A stretch of DNA of 64,000 bases from Thalassomonas sp. M1454 (lineage in GTDB: Bacteria; Pseudomonadota; Gammaproteobacteria; Enterobacterales; Alteromonadaceae): NCBI RefSeq assembly GCF_007097525.1, contig NZ_VKDD01000002.1:186001-250000 (forward strand), written 5' to 3'. The notes beneath the pieces are model-generated. The model was not told the origin of the DNA. It saw only the letters and a list, made by a program, of their open reading frames with translations, and did not search any database. The first letter of the stretch is position 1; the number at the start of each line of letters is the position of its first letter. Positions 10,088 to 18,899 of this stretch are shown piece after piece. The position numbers and the translations under genes are program-made.

Positions 10088-10563
10088 TGACTAAGTTTCC
10101 AATGACAGTGCAAGGTGCTGATGCTTTGCGAGAAGAACTTGTTTACTTAAAGCAAACTAAACGCCCTGAGATTGTAGCTTCAATTGCAGAAGCGCGTGAA
10201 CACGGCGATTTAAAAGAAAACGCTGAGTACCATGCTGCACGTGAAGAGCAAGGTTTCTGTGAAGGTCGCATTCAAGAAATTGAAGGCAAACTAGGTAATG
10301 CTCAAATAATTGACATCACTAAAATACCAAACAATCACAAAGTGATCTTTGGTGTGACAGTAACTTTGCTTAACATTGAAACTGACGCAGAAGTAACTTA
10401 CCAAATCGTTGGTGATGATGAAGCTGACATTAAGAACAACCGAATAAGTGTTAACTCACCAATTGCGCGTGCTCTTATTGGTAAAACAGTTGATTCAGAA
10501 GTTGAAGTGAAAACGCCAGGTGGTGTGGTTGAGTTTGAAATTATCTCAGTAGAGCATAAATAA
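10087..10563 (+). CDS. greA: Transcription elongation factor GreA
   Basis: The 158-residue product has the GreA layout: an N-terminal coiled coil (about 1-75) with the acidic tip [17 protein letters not shown], where Asp and Glu at the tip stimulate RNA cleavage by backtracked RNA polymerase, and a C-terminal FKBP-like domain (about 80-158) ending in [13 protein letters not shown]. The ATG overlaps the carB stop by one base, so greA is translationally coupled to carB. A carAB-greA arrangement is common in gammaproteobacteria. Transcription is expected to end at the hairpins just downstream. Confidence 0.95.
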   Translation: MTKFPMTVQGADALREELVYLKQTKRPEIVASIAEAREHGDLKENAEYHAAREEQGFCEGRIQEIEGKLGNAQIIDITKIPNNHKVIFGVTVTLLNIETDAEVTYQIVGDDEADIKNNRISVNSPIARALIGKTVDSEVEVKTPGGVVEFEIISVEHK

Positions 10564-10566
10564 AAA

Positions 10567-10642
10567 ATCAAAGGGGTCAGATCAACTTGAAATCGACTAT
10601 TGAACTTAGCTAGTTTGTTCAAGTTGATCTGACCCTCTTGAT
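10567..10642. repeat. Inverted-repeat element with GGGTCAGATCAACTTGAA arms
   Basis: Two 25-base arms (10567-10591 and 10618-10642) are inverted copies matching at 23 of 25 positions, with a 26-base loop. The arm core GGGTCAGATCAACTTGAA reappears as a single arm at 45699-45723. The long stem directly after greA suggests a dispersed palindromic (REP/MITE-like) element that may also help end the carAB-greA transcript. Confidence 0.8.
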
Positions 10643-10651
10643 TGATAAAAA

Positions 10652-10677
10652 AAAACGTGGCTTTTGCCACGTTTTTT
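10652..10677 (+). terminator. Terminator after greA, probably bidirectional
   Basis: AAAACGTGGC-TTTT-GCCACGTTTTTT forms a compact stem with A-tract before and T-tract after, placed between greA and the convergent gene ending at 10701, so it can serve both strands. Confidence 0.85.
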
Positions 10678-10700
10678 GTTTTTAGGATTTAAAAATTGAG

Positions 10701-11468
10701 TTAGTCATCACTTATACTTAAGTCATCGCGTTTCATCCAAACGGTTGTCTGTGCGGAATTAAAATTACTAGTCCAATCGGCAAAAACTGCATCAGCTTTA
10801 TCTTCACTGCCTAAATGTTCAGCTAAAGACTTGCCAAAACTCTTTTCCAGTGGAGCCATATCTGCATAATCTTCAAATGGTACTACTAACATTAAGCCAC
10901 CATCTCCGGCGCTGCGCCAAGACCAACCCCAACTATGTGCCCATTTCATAGCTTTAGCATGATCGCTTATCACCTTTTTACTTTGCTCGGTGTTTTTTCC
11001 ATGTCCCATTTTTACGTCATAAGTAGTGACTTCGAAAAACTTATATTTTTTGCCATTGTTAGGCCAGTGGCCATTTTCTAAATCGACTCTATCGAAGTAG
11101 TGCTCATATTTAGCAACATAAGCTGCGACGGTATTATTCCAGTGTTCGCCGATTTTGTTTTTATTAGCCCAATCATTATAAGCACTAACATCTTTAAACG
11201 CAGTGCAGCAAAAGCGGACTGTGTAGTTGCTAAGATCTTTACCTATCGTTGGTACGTAGGTGTTCCAGTTGCGAGGATCGCCTTTAGATTTACGATATTT
11301 AAGGTGTTCGATAAAAGCCTGTTCAAATTTTACTACTTGTCCGGGATTAGGGGTCATAAGCCAAACTTCAGCTAACGATTTTACTTCTTTGTCTGCCGCA
11401 AAAGCTGGAGGGATTAATATGAAAAGCATAGTAAATATGCTAACGATGGTGTTTCTTAATATTTTCAT
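10701..11468 (-). CDS. Secreted protein of unknown function
   Basis: I do not recognise this 255-residue protein. It has a clear cleavable signal peptide (about residues 1-24, hydrophobic core ending in PAFA-ADK), so it is probably periplasmic. The mature part is rich in Trp, Tyr and Lys and seems to contain two similar halves, each with a segment ending near a WxxNxx-type helix (for instance YNDWANKNKIGEHWNN and FADWTSNFNSAQTTVW). This resembles the pattern of a duplicated alpha/beta-barrel (ABM-like) fold, but only weakly. Two adjacent cysteines (FCCTAF) may form a disulfide. The ATG at 11468 is preceded by a good AAGGAAAG. Confidence 0.72.
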   Translation of the reverse strand: MKILRNTIVSIFTMLFILIPPAFAADKEVKSLAEVWLMTPNPGQVVKFEQAFIEHLKYRKSKGDPRNWNTYVPTIGKDLSNYTVRFCCTAFKDVSAYNDWANKNKIGEHWNNTVAAYVAKYEHYFDRVDLENGHWPNNGKKYKFFEVTTYDVKMGHGKNTEQSKKVISDHAKAMKWAHSWGWSWRSAGDGGLMLVVPFEDYADMAPLEKSFGKSLAEHLGSEDKADAVFADWTSNFNSAQTTVWMKRDDLSISDD

Positions 11469-11763
11469 TGTTACCTTTCCTTGAAGTTGAATACCACTTT
11501 ATGGCGTTTAACAACCAACTCTTACAACAATTACTTAAACTTAAGTACAACAATTTTAGAATTAACTACGAACGTTCCCTTTATATGTAAGGGAATTAAT
11601 GGCAAGTTCAGCTATAGACTAGTAAAGTATTTGATTAATGCCACATTTGCCAATATTTACATTTTAAAAAAAGTGTCATAAATCACCCCTTTGGGTGTTT
11701 TTAAAAAGTACCAAGATTATTAAGGTGTTAACTTTAAATATAATTATAACTAAAAGAGATAAC
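11469..11763. other. Non-coding gap with a CACCC-N4-GGGTG palindrome
   Basis: This 295-base AT-rich gap separates two divergent genes. TCACCCCTTTGGGTGT at 11683-11698, about 65 bases before the start at 11764, is a short palindrome followed by a T-run; it resembles sites at 48962 and 50161. A small open frame at 11481-11681 has no ribosome-binding site or family resemblance and is not called. Confidence 0.45.
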
Positions 11764-12153
11764 ATGATTATTTACAACATTACTGCAAAAGCTTTAATAG
11801 CATTGGGCGTATTATTTTTCAGTTCGATATTCTTAAAAGTCATCGCAGGCATTGATTTAATACCTGATTCAACTTATTTAAGTCATTACTTTATTAGCTT
11901 TGCTGGTGCTATGGTTCTAGCTTGGGGCTTAGTGATGAATAAAGCCGCTAATAATAAACAAGCTTTTCCTATTGTGGCCTATGCCACCGGTGTTATGTTT
12001 ATTTTGTTAGCCGTTATGCGAGTTGTTGCATTTTTTGTTGCTGAGCAAGTGTTTGACTTTGTGCCTAGTTTAATTGCGCACGCATTACCAGCAGTTGAAA
12101 GCGTAACATTTTTTGTTTTAGGCTTTGTTTTCTTAACCCGTTATAAGTCCTAA
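11764..12153 (+). CDS. Small four-helix integral membrane protein
   Basis: The start at ATG 11764 is supported by AAAGAGAT just upstream; a longer frame back to 11695 runs through AT-rich sequence without a ribosome-binding site. The 129-residue product has four predicted membrane helices (about residues 5-25, 42-60, 70-92 and 103-125) and almost no soluble part. It resembles small DUF4345-like membrane proteins in layout, but that assignment is weak. No catalytic motif is visible. It is flanked by its own terminator at 12203 and is therefore probably monocistronic. Confidence 0.65.
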   Translation: MIIYNITAKALIALGVLFFSSIFLKVIAGIDLIPDSTYLSHYFISFAGAMVLAWGLVMNKAANNKQAFPIVAYATGVMFILLAVMRVVAFFVAEQVFDFVPSLIAHALPAVESVTFFVLGFVFLTRYKS

Positions 12154-12202
12154 ATAATAACGCGTTTGGTTTTTATACCATAATTGCTTAGTAAAAATTC
12201 TG

Positions 12203-12240
12203 AAGGCCGGTCACTGATAATGTGACTGGCCTTTATTTTA
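12203..12240 (+). terminator. Rho-independent terminator
   Basis: AAGGCCGGTCAC (12203-12214) pairs with GTGACTGGCCTT (about 12222-12233) with one G-T pair, followed by a T-rich stretch; it ends the small membrane protein transcript. Confidence 0.78.
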
Positions 12241-12416
12241 TGAGTAAATAAAGTAATCAATGATTGGTGTTTTATATAATTCGTAGGTTATTCTTATAAA
12301 AAACGATTATTTTATATCTATGTATTTACCGATAAAGCTAAGTTGTTATGAGCGTAATATACAAAGAGTCTGTAATTAACAGGCCGGATAAAAGATTATT
12401 TAAATAGGGAATGAAA

Positions 12417-13106
12417 ATGAATGATAGTTATTTAAGACTGTGTTCTTGGGGTGGTCCAATCTTTTGCGTATTGTTTTTAATTGGCTTTATTGGGTTTGCT
12501 GATTTTATGCCGCCAATTTCTCCTGCTAATAGTGCACAAGAGGTTGCTGATATTTACAAAAATGACGCTACATCAATTAAAATTGGTCTGATTTTTATGA
12601 TGATAGCTACTAGTTTTACTATGCCGTTTGTTTCGGCAATCATCACTCGTATGAAGCAAATGCAAAACTCTAGCCCGACGCTAGTAACGACCTTCGTCAT
12701 TGTAAGTGCAGCATTATCTTGCTTCTTATTTGTATTGATTTGCTCTTGGGCTGTATCAAGCTTTAGGGCGGATAGGGCACCTGAAATTATTCAGGCATTT
12801 AATGACTTTGCCTTTATCTTATTAATTTGGCCGGTGTCTCTAATTCCTGTTTCCTACATTGCGCTAGGTTTAGCTATATTGGCGGATAATAAACAACAGC
12901 CTATATTTCCTCGTTGGTTTGCATTTTTAAACTTTTGGTTCGCTGTGCTTGCTTATGGTGGTTGTCTGTTAATTTTCTTCCATGAAGGACCATTTGCTTG
13001 GGATGGTTTAATTGCTTTTTGGATCCCTGCGGTTGCATTTTTCGGATGGTACATTGTAACTTCAGTCGTGTTATTACAATCTAAAAGTCCAGCACTCGAG
13101 AAATAA
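12417..13106 (+). CDS. Six-helix membrane protein of unknown function, first gene of an oxidase-subunit-like cluster
   Basis: The 229-residue protein has six predicted membrane helices (roughly 8-28, 52-74, 88-112, 125-150, 163-183 and 195-220). The family was not recognised. AGGGA at 12406-12410 fits an ATG at 12417; the ATG at 12411 immediately abuts it and is less likely. The next gene, a heme-copper oxidase subunit III-like gene, follows after only eight bases and a subunit IV-like gene after that, so the three are probably one transcript. A helper role in an oxidase or nitric oxide reductase complex is possible from context only. Confidence 0.65.
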   Translation: MNDSYLRLCSWGGPIFCVLFLIGFIGFADFMPPISPANSAQEVADIYKNDATSIKIGLIFMMIATSFTMPFVSAIITRMKQMQNSSPTLVTTFVIVSAALSCFLFVLICSWAVSSFRADRAPEIIQAFNDFAFILLIWPVSLIPVSYIALGLAILADNKQQPIFPRWFAFLNFWFAVLAYGGCLLIFFHEGPFAWDGLIAFWIPAVAFFGWYIVTSVVLLQSKSPALEK

Positions 13107-13114
13107 ATAGCAGT

Positions 13115-13723
13115 ATGTCCTCTTCTGAAAGTACAGTTGCATTAAGCACTGATAGTAACAATAATCATCAAGCTTACTTGCCAAGTGAGCTTGGTGTATG
13201 GATGTTTGTCTTTGGCGATTTGTTAATATTTTCAGTGTTGTTTGCTAGTTATGCATGGGAGCGGGTGCAACAGCACAGCATATTTTTAATTTCGCAAAAT
13301 GAGCTTAGTCAAACGTTTGGTGTGATTAATACCATATTGTTATTAACTGGCTCATTGTTTGTGGTCTTGGCTTTGCACTCTGCTCGCAATAATAAATTAA
13401 GTCAAACTAAAAAACTTTTACTTTTGGCCATTGCTACCGGTGTGGGCTTTTTTATTAATAAAGTGTTTGAGTATAAAGATAAGGTTAGTGATGGTTTTAC
13501 TTTACTAACAAATGATTTTTTTATGTTTTATTACATGCTAACAGGCATACACTTACTGCATGTTTGTGTTGGCACAGGCGCGTTAATTTATTTATATAAG
13601 CGTTTATCTTGCCAAGGTATATCAACCGATAATATTAAACATTTAGAAAGTGGCGGTATTATTTGGCACATGGTTGATCTGCTTTGGATTGCACTGTTTC
13701 CACTATTGTACCTAATTAAATAA
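13115..13723 (+). CDS. Cytochrome c oxidase subunit III-like protein (NorE type)
   Basis: This 202-residue membrane protein has five predicted helices (residues about 28-46, 68-88, 100-118, 135-160, 180-201), matching the shortened subunit III family that includes NorE. The region PSELGVWMFVFGDLLIFSVLFASYAW and the end ESGGIIWHMVDLLWIALFPLLYL are typical of subunit III (the WHxVDxxWIxLF pattern), as is GIHLLHVCVG. NorE proteins assist nitric oxide reductase, while subunit III stabilises heme-copper oxidases. No catalytic subunit I lies nearby. The stop is one base before the ATG of the subunit IV-like gene at 13725. Confidence 0.85.
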   Translation: MSSSESTVALSTDSNNNHQAYLPSELGVWMFVFGDLLIFSVLFASYAWERVQQHSIFLISQNELSQTFGVINTILLLTGSLFVVLALHSARNNKLSQTKKLLLLAIATGVGFFINKVFEYKDKVSDGFTLLTNDFFMFYYMLTGIHLLHVCVGTGALIYLYKRLSCQGISTDNIKHLESGGIIWHMVDLLWIALFPLLYLIK

Positions 13724-13724
13724 T

Positions 13725-14039
13725 ATGACTAAACACACAAGCACCCCAATGCAACTACAGCAAGCTCATACGTCGTCATTAACCAAAGATATTATTATCT
13801 GGTTTGGCTTAGTGGTATTTACCTTAATTTCATTTGTTATTGGTCATGAGCAATCCCTCAGTGCTGAATATGCAACTATGGCTATTCTGTTAGTCAGTTT
13901 TATTAAGGTACGATTAATTATTCGTTACTTTATGGAAGTAAAATACGCGCCTAAAGCATTAAAAATAGCATTTGATTTATGGTGTCTTATTGTTTGCGCC
14001 ATGTTAATTTTTATTTTACTTTTCAGCTCCGCTATTTAA
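13725..14039 (+). CDS. Cytochrome c oxidase subunit IV-like protein (NorF type)
   Basis: The 104-residue product has three predicted membrane helices (about 24-42, 48-68 and 80-102) and the KVRLIIRYFMEVKYAP segment between helices 2 and 3, which is characteristic of the prokaryotic subunit IV/NorF family. It begins one base after the NorE-like gene ends, so the two are likely co-translated. In denitrifiers NorE and NorF are small membrane accessories of the nitric oxide reductase gene cluster. Here no norB or norC is present in the window, so the partner oxidase is unknown. Confidence 0.8.
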   Translation: MTKHTSTPMQLQQAHTSSLTKDIIIWFGLVVFTLISFVIGHEQSLSAEYATMAILLVSFIKVRLIIRYFMEVKYAPKALKIAFDLWCLIVCAMLIFILLFSSAI

Positions 14040-14218
14040 TCTCAGCACTTATATATCACTCATTTATAGATGTAGCATCCGACCTTGTTTAATCCTTGAG
14101 TGGGTTACAATCTTGTAGCTTTATACATTGTTGAAATGTTATTATTTGTAGTCTTATAAATACAAAAATTTCCAGCGACATCATCGTTCACATTCATCAA
14201 TAGTTAACTTCCCACAAT

Positions 14219-14980
14219 ATGAAAAAAATAATATTCCTAGCGGCTTTTATCGCATCGCCAAGTTACGCCATTACAAATTTAGAGTTTGCTCGAGCTAATG
14301 CCCAGCAAAAGCCACTTTATGGTGAACTTGAATTTTCCATGTCAGGTGAACAAGGTAATAAAGAATCACAAAAAACAGAAACCGGTGGGGTACTTTCCTT
14401 CAGTGATGAAAAAAATCATTATATGGCAATTGCCGAACACGTTTGGCAAGAGCGTGATGATGAAGTCTATAAAAACCAAGGCTTTCTGCACTTAAGATAT
14501 ACTCGTACCTTGTCAAAGACTGAAACCGGCAGTGACAACTTTGAAATGTTTGTGCAAGGTCGACGAGATAAGTTTCTAGATCTTGAATCACGCCGATTAG
14601 CCGGAGCTGGATATCGGAAACGTTTTTATAAGGCAGATGCAAAATACAGTAATGCGTTTGGTGCTGGTGTTTTTTATGAAAGAGAAGAAGCCACCGATAA
14701 CTTAGATAATGAAAAAAATAATGACTGGCGCTTTAATGCTTACTGGCATTTTAAATCAACCGCTGTTGATCGTTTAACTATTGAAAATGTGCTGTATCTA
14801 CAGCCATCGTTAAAATCATCTGATGATTATCGAATTCATGATGAAATACGCGCAACCAATCACTTTACCAAGCACTTTTCTGTTGGTTTCTCAGTGGTGT
14901 ATTCTTACGATTCTGCGCCATTAGGTGATATTGAAAACTATGATTTAAGCTACGGTTCGTTTGTTAAATACGTTTTTTAA
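14219..14980 (+). CDS. DUF481 family outer-membrane protein
   Basis: A signal peptide (residues 1-17, ending SPSYA-ITN) precedes a 236-residue mature protein made of alternating strands with many aromatic residues and ending LSYGSFVKYVF, the terminal Phe typical of outer-membrane barrels. The GRRDKFLDLESRRLAGAGYRKRF region matches the DUF481 (YdiY-like) family. Function in this family is not established; members are salt-induced or porin-like barrels. The ATG at 14219 lacks a strong ribosome-binding site. A terminator follows at once. Confidence 0.8.
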   Translation: MKKIIFLAAFIASPSYAITNLEFARANAQQKPLYGELEFSMSGEQGNKESQKTETGGVLSFSDEKNHYMAIAEHVWQERDDEVYKNQGFLHLRYTRTLSKTETGSDNFEMFVQGRRDKFLDLESRRLAGAGYRKRFYKADAKYSNAFGAGVFYEREEATDNLDNEKNNDWRFNAYWHFKSTAVDRLTIENVLYLQPSLKSSDDYRIHDEIRATNHFTKHFSVGFSVVYSYDSAPLGDIENYDLSYGSFVKYVF

Positions 14981-14997
14981 ATCAAAATTAGCCCACA

Positions 14998-15031
14998 AAA
15001 AAGCCATAATGCTGACACACTATGGCTTTTA
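14998..15031. terminator. Bidirectional terminator between convergent genes
   Basis: AAAGCCATA and TATGGCTTT form a nine-pair stem around a 12-base loop, with an A-tract before and TTTTAGCTTTT after, between the DUF481 gene and the convergent DUF4382 gene. Confidence 0.7.
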
Positions 15032-15042
15032 GCTTTTAGTTG

Positions 15043-16008
15043 TTACTGTTCACTATCGACTATAAAGACAACCTCAGTATTCGTGTCTACAGCAACATTA
15101 ACTTCTTCTGTGTCAACAAACTGAATATCATCATCAAGTTCTGCATCATCATCCGTGTTACATGTAAATGCTGCAGTATAATCACCAACAGGTACAAAAC
15201 CAATTTCAAAACTATGATTACCAGCACCATCGGTTGTTAAGACTGAACTTGCTAAGGGCTCGAGTGCATCGTCAGAATAAACGGCCATATTATCTTCAAG
15301 CAGCGTTTTTTCATCAGCAGGGTAAATATATACAGCGGCAAGTGCTACATCAACTGGCAACTGGTCTAACTCACAATTGTTCATAATAAATGCATCATCA
15401 ACACTACCCGATAAACTACCTATTTGATTGTCATCAACTAACCTTACACCTCGTGGTTTAAGGAAGTATTCATCTTTCCCTACAGGGTTAGTCATTGATT
15501 TTCTTAAATCAAACTCTAATGTATAAGCTGTGCTACCGCCTTGTGCAACGGTAAAACCATCTAATTTTAATTCATTCGATGGAACTGTAACAGGAATCTG
15601 TTCGTCTAACTCATTTCCATCTTCGTCCATAGGCACAGCATAAGAGCCTTCGCTCATTGTTAAGCGTAACTGCGTGTATTCACCAGCTTCAACATCGACG
15701 TTGCTCAATAATGAAATTGAATTAACTCCAGTATAAGCTTTTAAGTCTATACCAACGGTATTTGGTGTATCACCACAAATGCTATCAGCGGGTAAAACTC
15801 CAGCATCATCACCAACGGTAAATACTTTACTTTTATCACCGCCTTTTAGCTCAACTTGGTTAAAACAAATAACTACTTGTGACAAACCATCAACAGGAGC
15901 GTCGCTTATACCGAGCGAAAATGTAGCTGACTCATCAGATGAACCACCACATGCAGTAAGTAAAAGAGCAGGTATTATTGCTGATAGTAGCGTTTTTTTA
16001 GTTAACAT
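15043..16008 (-). CDS. DUF4382 domain lipoprotein
   Basis: The 321-residue product starts with a lipoprotein signal (MLTKKTLLSAIIPALLLTACGG, lipobox LTAC with Cys near 20) followed by the usual Gly/Ser linker. SLGISDAPVDGLSQVVICFNQVEL at about 32-55 (core SDAPVDGLSQV) is the hallmark of DUF4382, an Ig-like domain in surface lipoproteins. The rest is very acidic (many Asp and Glu), consistent with a halophilic, extracytoplasmic protein. Four cysteines may pair. Function of the family is unknown. The gene is monocistronic, with a 321-base gap upstream. Confidence 0.82.
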   Translation of the reverse strand: MLTKKTLLSAIIPALLLTACGGSSDESATFSLGISDAPVDGLSQVVICFNQVELKGGDKSKVFTVGDDAGVLPADSICGDTPNTVGIDLKAYTGVNSISLLSNVDVEAGEYTQLRLTMSEGSYAVPMDEDGNELDEQIPVTVPSNELKLDGFTVAQGGSTAYTLEFDLRKSMTNPVGKDEYFLKPRGVRLVDDNQIGSLSGSVDDAFIMNNCELDQLPVDVALAAVYIYPADEKTLLEDNMAVYSDDALEPLASSVLTTDGAGNHSFEIGFVPVGDYTAAFTCNTDDDAELDDDIQFVDTEEVNVAVDTNTEVVFIVDSEQ

Positions 16009-16329
16009 ACTTAAATCCTAGTTTAGTTATTATTTTTTGTATCTTCTAGGAAAAGTCAAATGAGGCAAAAACGAATGTTTTTGTTGATCCAATAAGCTGC
16101 GCTGATTGAAATCCATTGATAGACTTTTTCGTTAGAAAAAATGTCTTTAACAGCTAAAGACACGATTGTTTTTATACAATTTATCAATTACGTATAGACT
16201 ATAACTGAAAAAATTAACAAATTATATACATTTTTTAGCTAGTGTTGAGTTCAGTTAGAAGATGCTTAGGTGTGTTTAAAACCATGCCATAAATTTACAT
16301 TTATGGCATGTGAAGTGGTGAGTATTGTT
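16009..16329. other. Non-coding gap with two inverted repeats
   Basis: No gene is seen. TGTCTTTA (16142-16149) pairs perfectly with TAAAGACA (16155-16162) around a five-base loop, about 135 bases upstream of the DUF4382 start; it could be an operator. A second, stronger hairpin lies at 16283-16310 and belongs to the next gene. Confidence 0.5.
16283..16310 (-). terminator. Hairpin at the end of the ferredoxin-monooxygenase fusion gene
   Basis: CATGCCATAAAT (16283-16294) and ATTTATGGCATG (16299-16310) are perfect 12-base inverted arms with a four-base loop, 19 bases past the stop codon of the gene at 16330-18768. On the minus strand it is followed by GGTTTTAA, a short T-tract. Confidence 0.55.
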
Positions 16330-18768
16330 TTATGCTTTTACTTGCTTTGTTATAGCATGCTTTTTGTCGGAGCTAAATAGAGCATTCTTAAGGACCTTAC
16401 AGAACATCTTAGGCTTCATTAAGGTTAATACATGCTTGTTAAGATGGGCCACGTGTAAATAAGTATTAAAGGCATCCCCATCTTTACTGGCTAAATCTAG
16501 TACTTGGTTTACATACCAAGTTAGCATTGGCGTATAAAATGGGCGCTTACCATTAACCCAAGGGTAGCGTAAGTTTTGCTCACTAATAACAAACCAGATG
16601 TAGTCAAATAGCCGCGCAGATTTTTTATAATACTTTTTAGTAATTGTATTTACTTGTTTTGGCTTGCGCTGCAAAACTTTGCCTAACTCAAGAGCTTCTA
16701 ATACCGCTTTAGTCATTCCGGCTCCAGAGATTGGATCAGCACTACCTAAAGCATCGCCGATCGCGATAAAGCCGTTAGGTACATTATTAAGCTTTTCATA
16801 GTGACGACGGAACATTTTTGGGTACTTAAATGTTTTAATTTCAGTTGTTGGCGTTAAGTCTTTAATAAATTCGTAGACATCATCACGCACACATTCTTTA
16901 GCTTTTGTTAAAAATTCTTCGTGTGAACGAACCACCTTATGACAGTCGTACGAGCCGATAGTAATTAATAAGTTGCGCTTCTCTTCACCATAAAGAGCGG
17001 CATAGCCAATTTGCTTAGTTTCAGGTCTACGGCCATAAAGTAGCAACATCCCCCAGTCAGGCACTTGCTCAGGTGTAAGTTCGAATAAGCAAGTGGTGTA
17101 ATAAATATTAACGTTTTGATCAGTTTGTTCAGGCTTAGCAAAACCATGCTCTGCAAGTAAGTTAGGTAAGCTAGTATTTTTGCCTGAAGCATCAATCACT
17201 AAATCGGCATCGATATATTCGCCGTCTTTTAATTTAACTCCGCTAACGGTATTGCCGTCGGTAATTAATACATCATCAACACTGCTACTGTAGCGGTAAC
17301 TGATATTGTTATATTTATTAAGCTGGCGTCTTAAAACTGTTTCAAATACTCTGCGCGGCGCTGCCATAATAGGAATGCCAGACTCATAAACATATTTCCA
17401 ATGACCATGTTGGTATATGCGGTAATCACGAGACGAGTCATAGGCCTGTGTACCTGCGGCTTTTAAATCATCTAAAAAGCCCGGGAATAAAGTATCAAGC
17501 TCTCGCTGGCCTCGTTGCAGTAAGTGATGAGCGTGGTGTGCTTGTGGAGTACTGCTGCGAACTTCGTCAATATGATGGTGTTTATCGCGCTCTAGTACTA
17601 CAACTTCTTGGAATGTGTCACTTAATACGCGAGCTGCGGCAATACCGGCAATACTACCACCAATAACAACTGCTCGTTTATATTGCTTGCTTAAATCTGG
17701 CTGTTTAATCACTGTTTTTTCAGCGGCTATACTTGATGTTTTTGCTGCCTGAGTTGCAACAAATTTCTCAGCGTAAAATTTAGTATTGGTAATATTGCTA
17801 TCTTTAAACCAGCCTTTAATGGCATTAAGCATTGGAGGTGGTCCACACATATAGCAATCGGCATCACCATCAAAGCAGGCATCAGATGATAATAAATCAG
17901 TAACAAAACCTGTAGCACCTTGCCATTGCTCATTAGCGGTTACCGGTACTAAGTGTACGGTTAAGTTAGGAAGGGCTTGTTGTAAACTGGCTAGCTCATC
18001 TTGACAGCAAAACTCTTCTACTTGATTTACGCCGTAGTAAAGGCTGATTGGTTGGTTATTTGAACCGCCATTTTCGGCAAGTTGTTTAAGCATAACAATA
18101 ATGGCTGAAATGCCTGTGCCACCAGCAAAAAATAATGCTGGACGGTTAATTTCTCTTAAATAAAAGCTGCCCTTAGGGTGCTTTAATTCGATATTATCAC
18201 CAACTTCAATATTACTGCGCAAGTAGTCACTCATCACCCCTTGCGGCAATAATCGAATGATAAATTCCCAAACATTGTCGGCATTACTCACATTAGCAAA
18301 AGAGTATGAACGCCATTCATTACTACCTGGAATATTCATTGATACGAACTGTCCCGGTTGATAATTTAGTTGGCTTATATCATTGGCTGCCTTTAATACT
18401 AATTTAGCGGTGTTTTGTGATACTTCATCAACAGATACTACTGAGGTGGCTATTGTGCTGTTCTCACTAGGCTTACATAAGCTTTTTGGGTAATCGAAGT
18501 GGATTTCGGTATCACTGCTAACATGCATTGTGCAAGGGAGTACCATACCAGCGTCTTTTTCACTTGCGCTTAAAGCTGTATCTTCGGTTAATTCATATTT
18601 ACCTTTATTACAATTTCCCGCACATACTCCGCATAAACCCTCGCGGCAATCGTTCGCCAAAAATACACCGTGCTGTTCAGCTTTTTCTAATAAGTTTTCT
18701 TTCTCGGTGATGCTGAATTCGGTTTTTTCATTATCGCTAAAATGAAATTTAACTTGATGAGCCGTCAT
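16330..18768 (-). CDS. Three-part fusion: 2Fe-2S ferredoxin, FAD/NAD(P)H reductase and FAD monooxygenase/epoxidase-like domain
   Basis: The 812-residue protein joins modules usually encoded separately. Residues 1-92 are a plant-type ferredoxin with Cys41, Cys46, Cys49 and Cys79 (CREGLCGVC). Residues about 100-335 are an FNR-type reductase: RSYSFA (153-158) for FAD, GGTG (216-219) and CGPPPM (308-313) for NAD(P)H. From about 364 a second flavoprotein starts with VIGGSIAGIAAARVL (368-382) and LERD (392-395), continues with DLVIDASGK (522-530) and GDALGSADPISGAGMT (671-686), and resembles FAD-dependent epoxidases/hydroxylases with the PQAHHAHHLL segment. The first parts could feed electrons from NAD(P)H, or serve an external oxygenase. 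The gene is divergent from an AraC regulator, 131 bases apart. Substrate unknown. Confidence 0.85.
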   Translation of the reverse strand: MTAHQVKFHFSDNEKTEFSITEKENLLEKAEQHGVFLANDCREGLCGVCAGNCNKGKYELTEDTALSASEKDAGMVLPCTMHVSSDTEIHFDYPKSLCKPSENSTIATSVVSVDEVSQNTAKLVLKAANDISQLNYQPGQFVSMNIPGSNEWRSYSFANVSNADNVWEFIIRLLPQGVMSDYLRSNIEVGDNIELKHPKGSFYLREINRPALFFAGGTGISAIIVMLKQLAENGGSNNQPISLYYGVNQVEEFCCQDELASLQQALPNLTVHLVPVTANEQWQGATGFVTDLLSSDACFDGDADCYMCGPPPMLNAIKGWFKDSNITNTKFYAEKFVATQAAKTSSIAAEKTVIKQPDLSKQYKRAVVIGGSIAGIAAARVLSDTFQEVVVLERDKHHHIDEVRSSTPQAHHAHHLLQRGQRELDTLFPGFLDDLKAAGTQAYDSSRDYRIYQHGHWKYVYESGIPIMAAPRRVFETVLRRQLNKYNNISYRYSSSVDDVLITDGNTVSGVKLKDGEYIDADLVIDASGKNTSLPNLLAEHGFAKPEQTDQNVNIYYTTCLFELTPEQVPDWGMLLLYGRRPETKQIGYAALYGEEKRNLLITIGSYDCHKVVRSHEEFLTKAKECVRDDVYEFIKDLTPTTEIKTFKYPKMFRRHYEKLNNVPNGFIAIGDALGSADPISGAGMTKAVLEALELGKVLQRKPKQVNTITKKYYKKSARLFDYIWFVISEQNLRYPWVNGKRPFYTPMLTWYVNQVLDLASKDGDAFNTYLHVAHLNKHVLTLMKPKMFCKVLKNALFSSDKKHAITKQVKA

Positions 18769-18899
18769 TTTAACTCCCTAAAATTTAAATTATTTATTCA
18801 TTGTATTTAGCTTACGTGGTTAAAACATAATGGTCTTTTATAAAAAGTTGCTGTATTTTATAAAAAACGCTTATTTATGTTGTAAAGGTAAATGCAGTA

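Noticed and set aside
11481-11681. Small plus-strand open frame of 66 codons
   Set aside because: No ribosome-binding site, low-complexity AT-rich composition and no recognisable family; more likely part of a promoter region.
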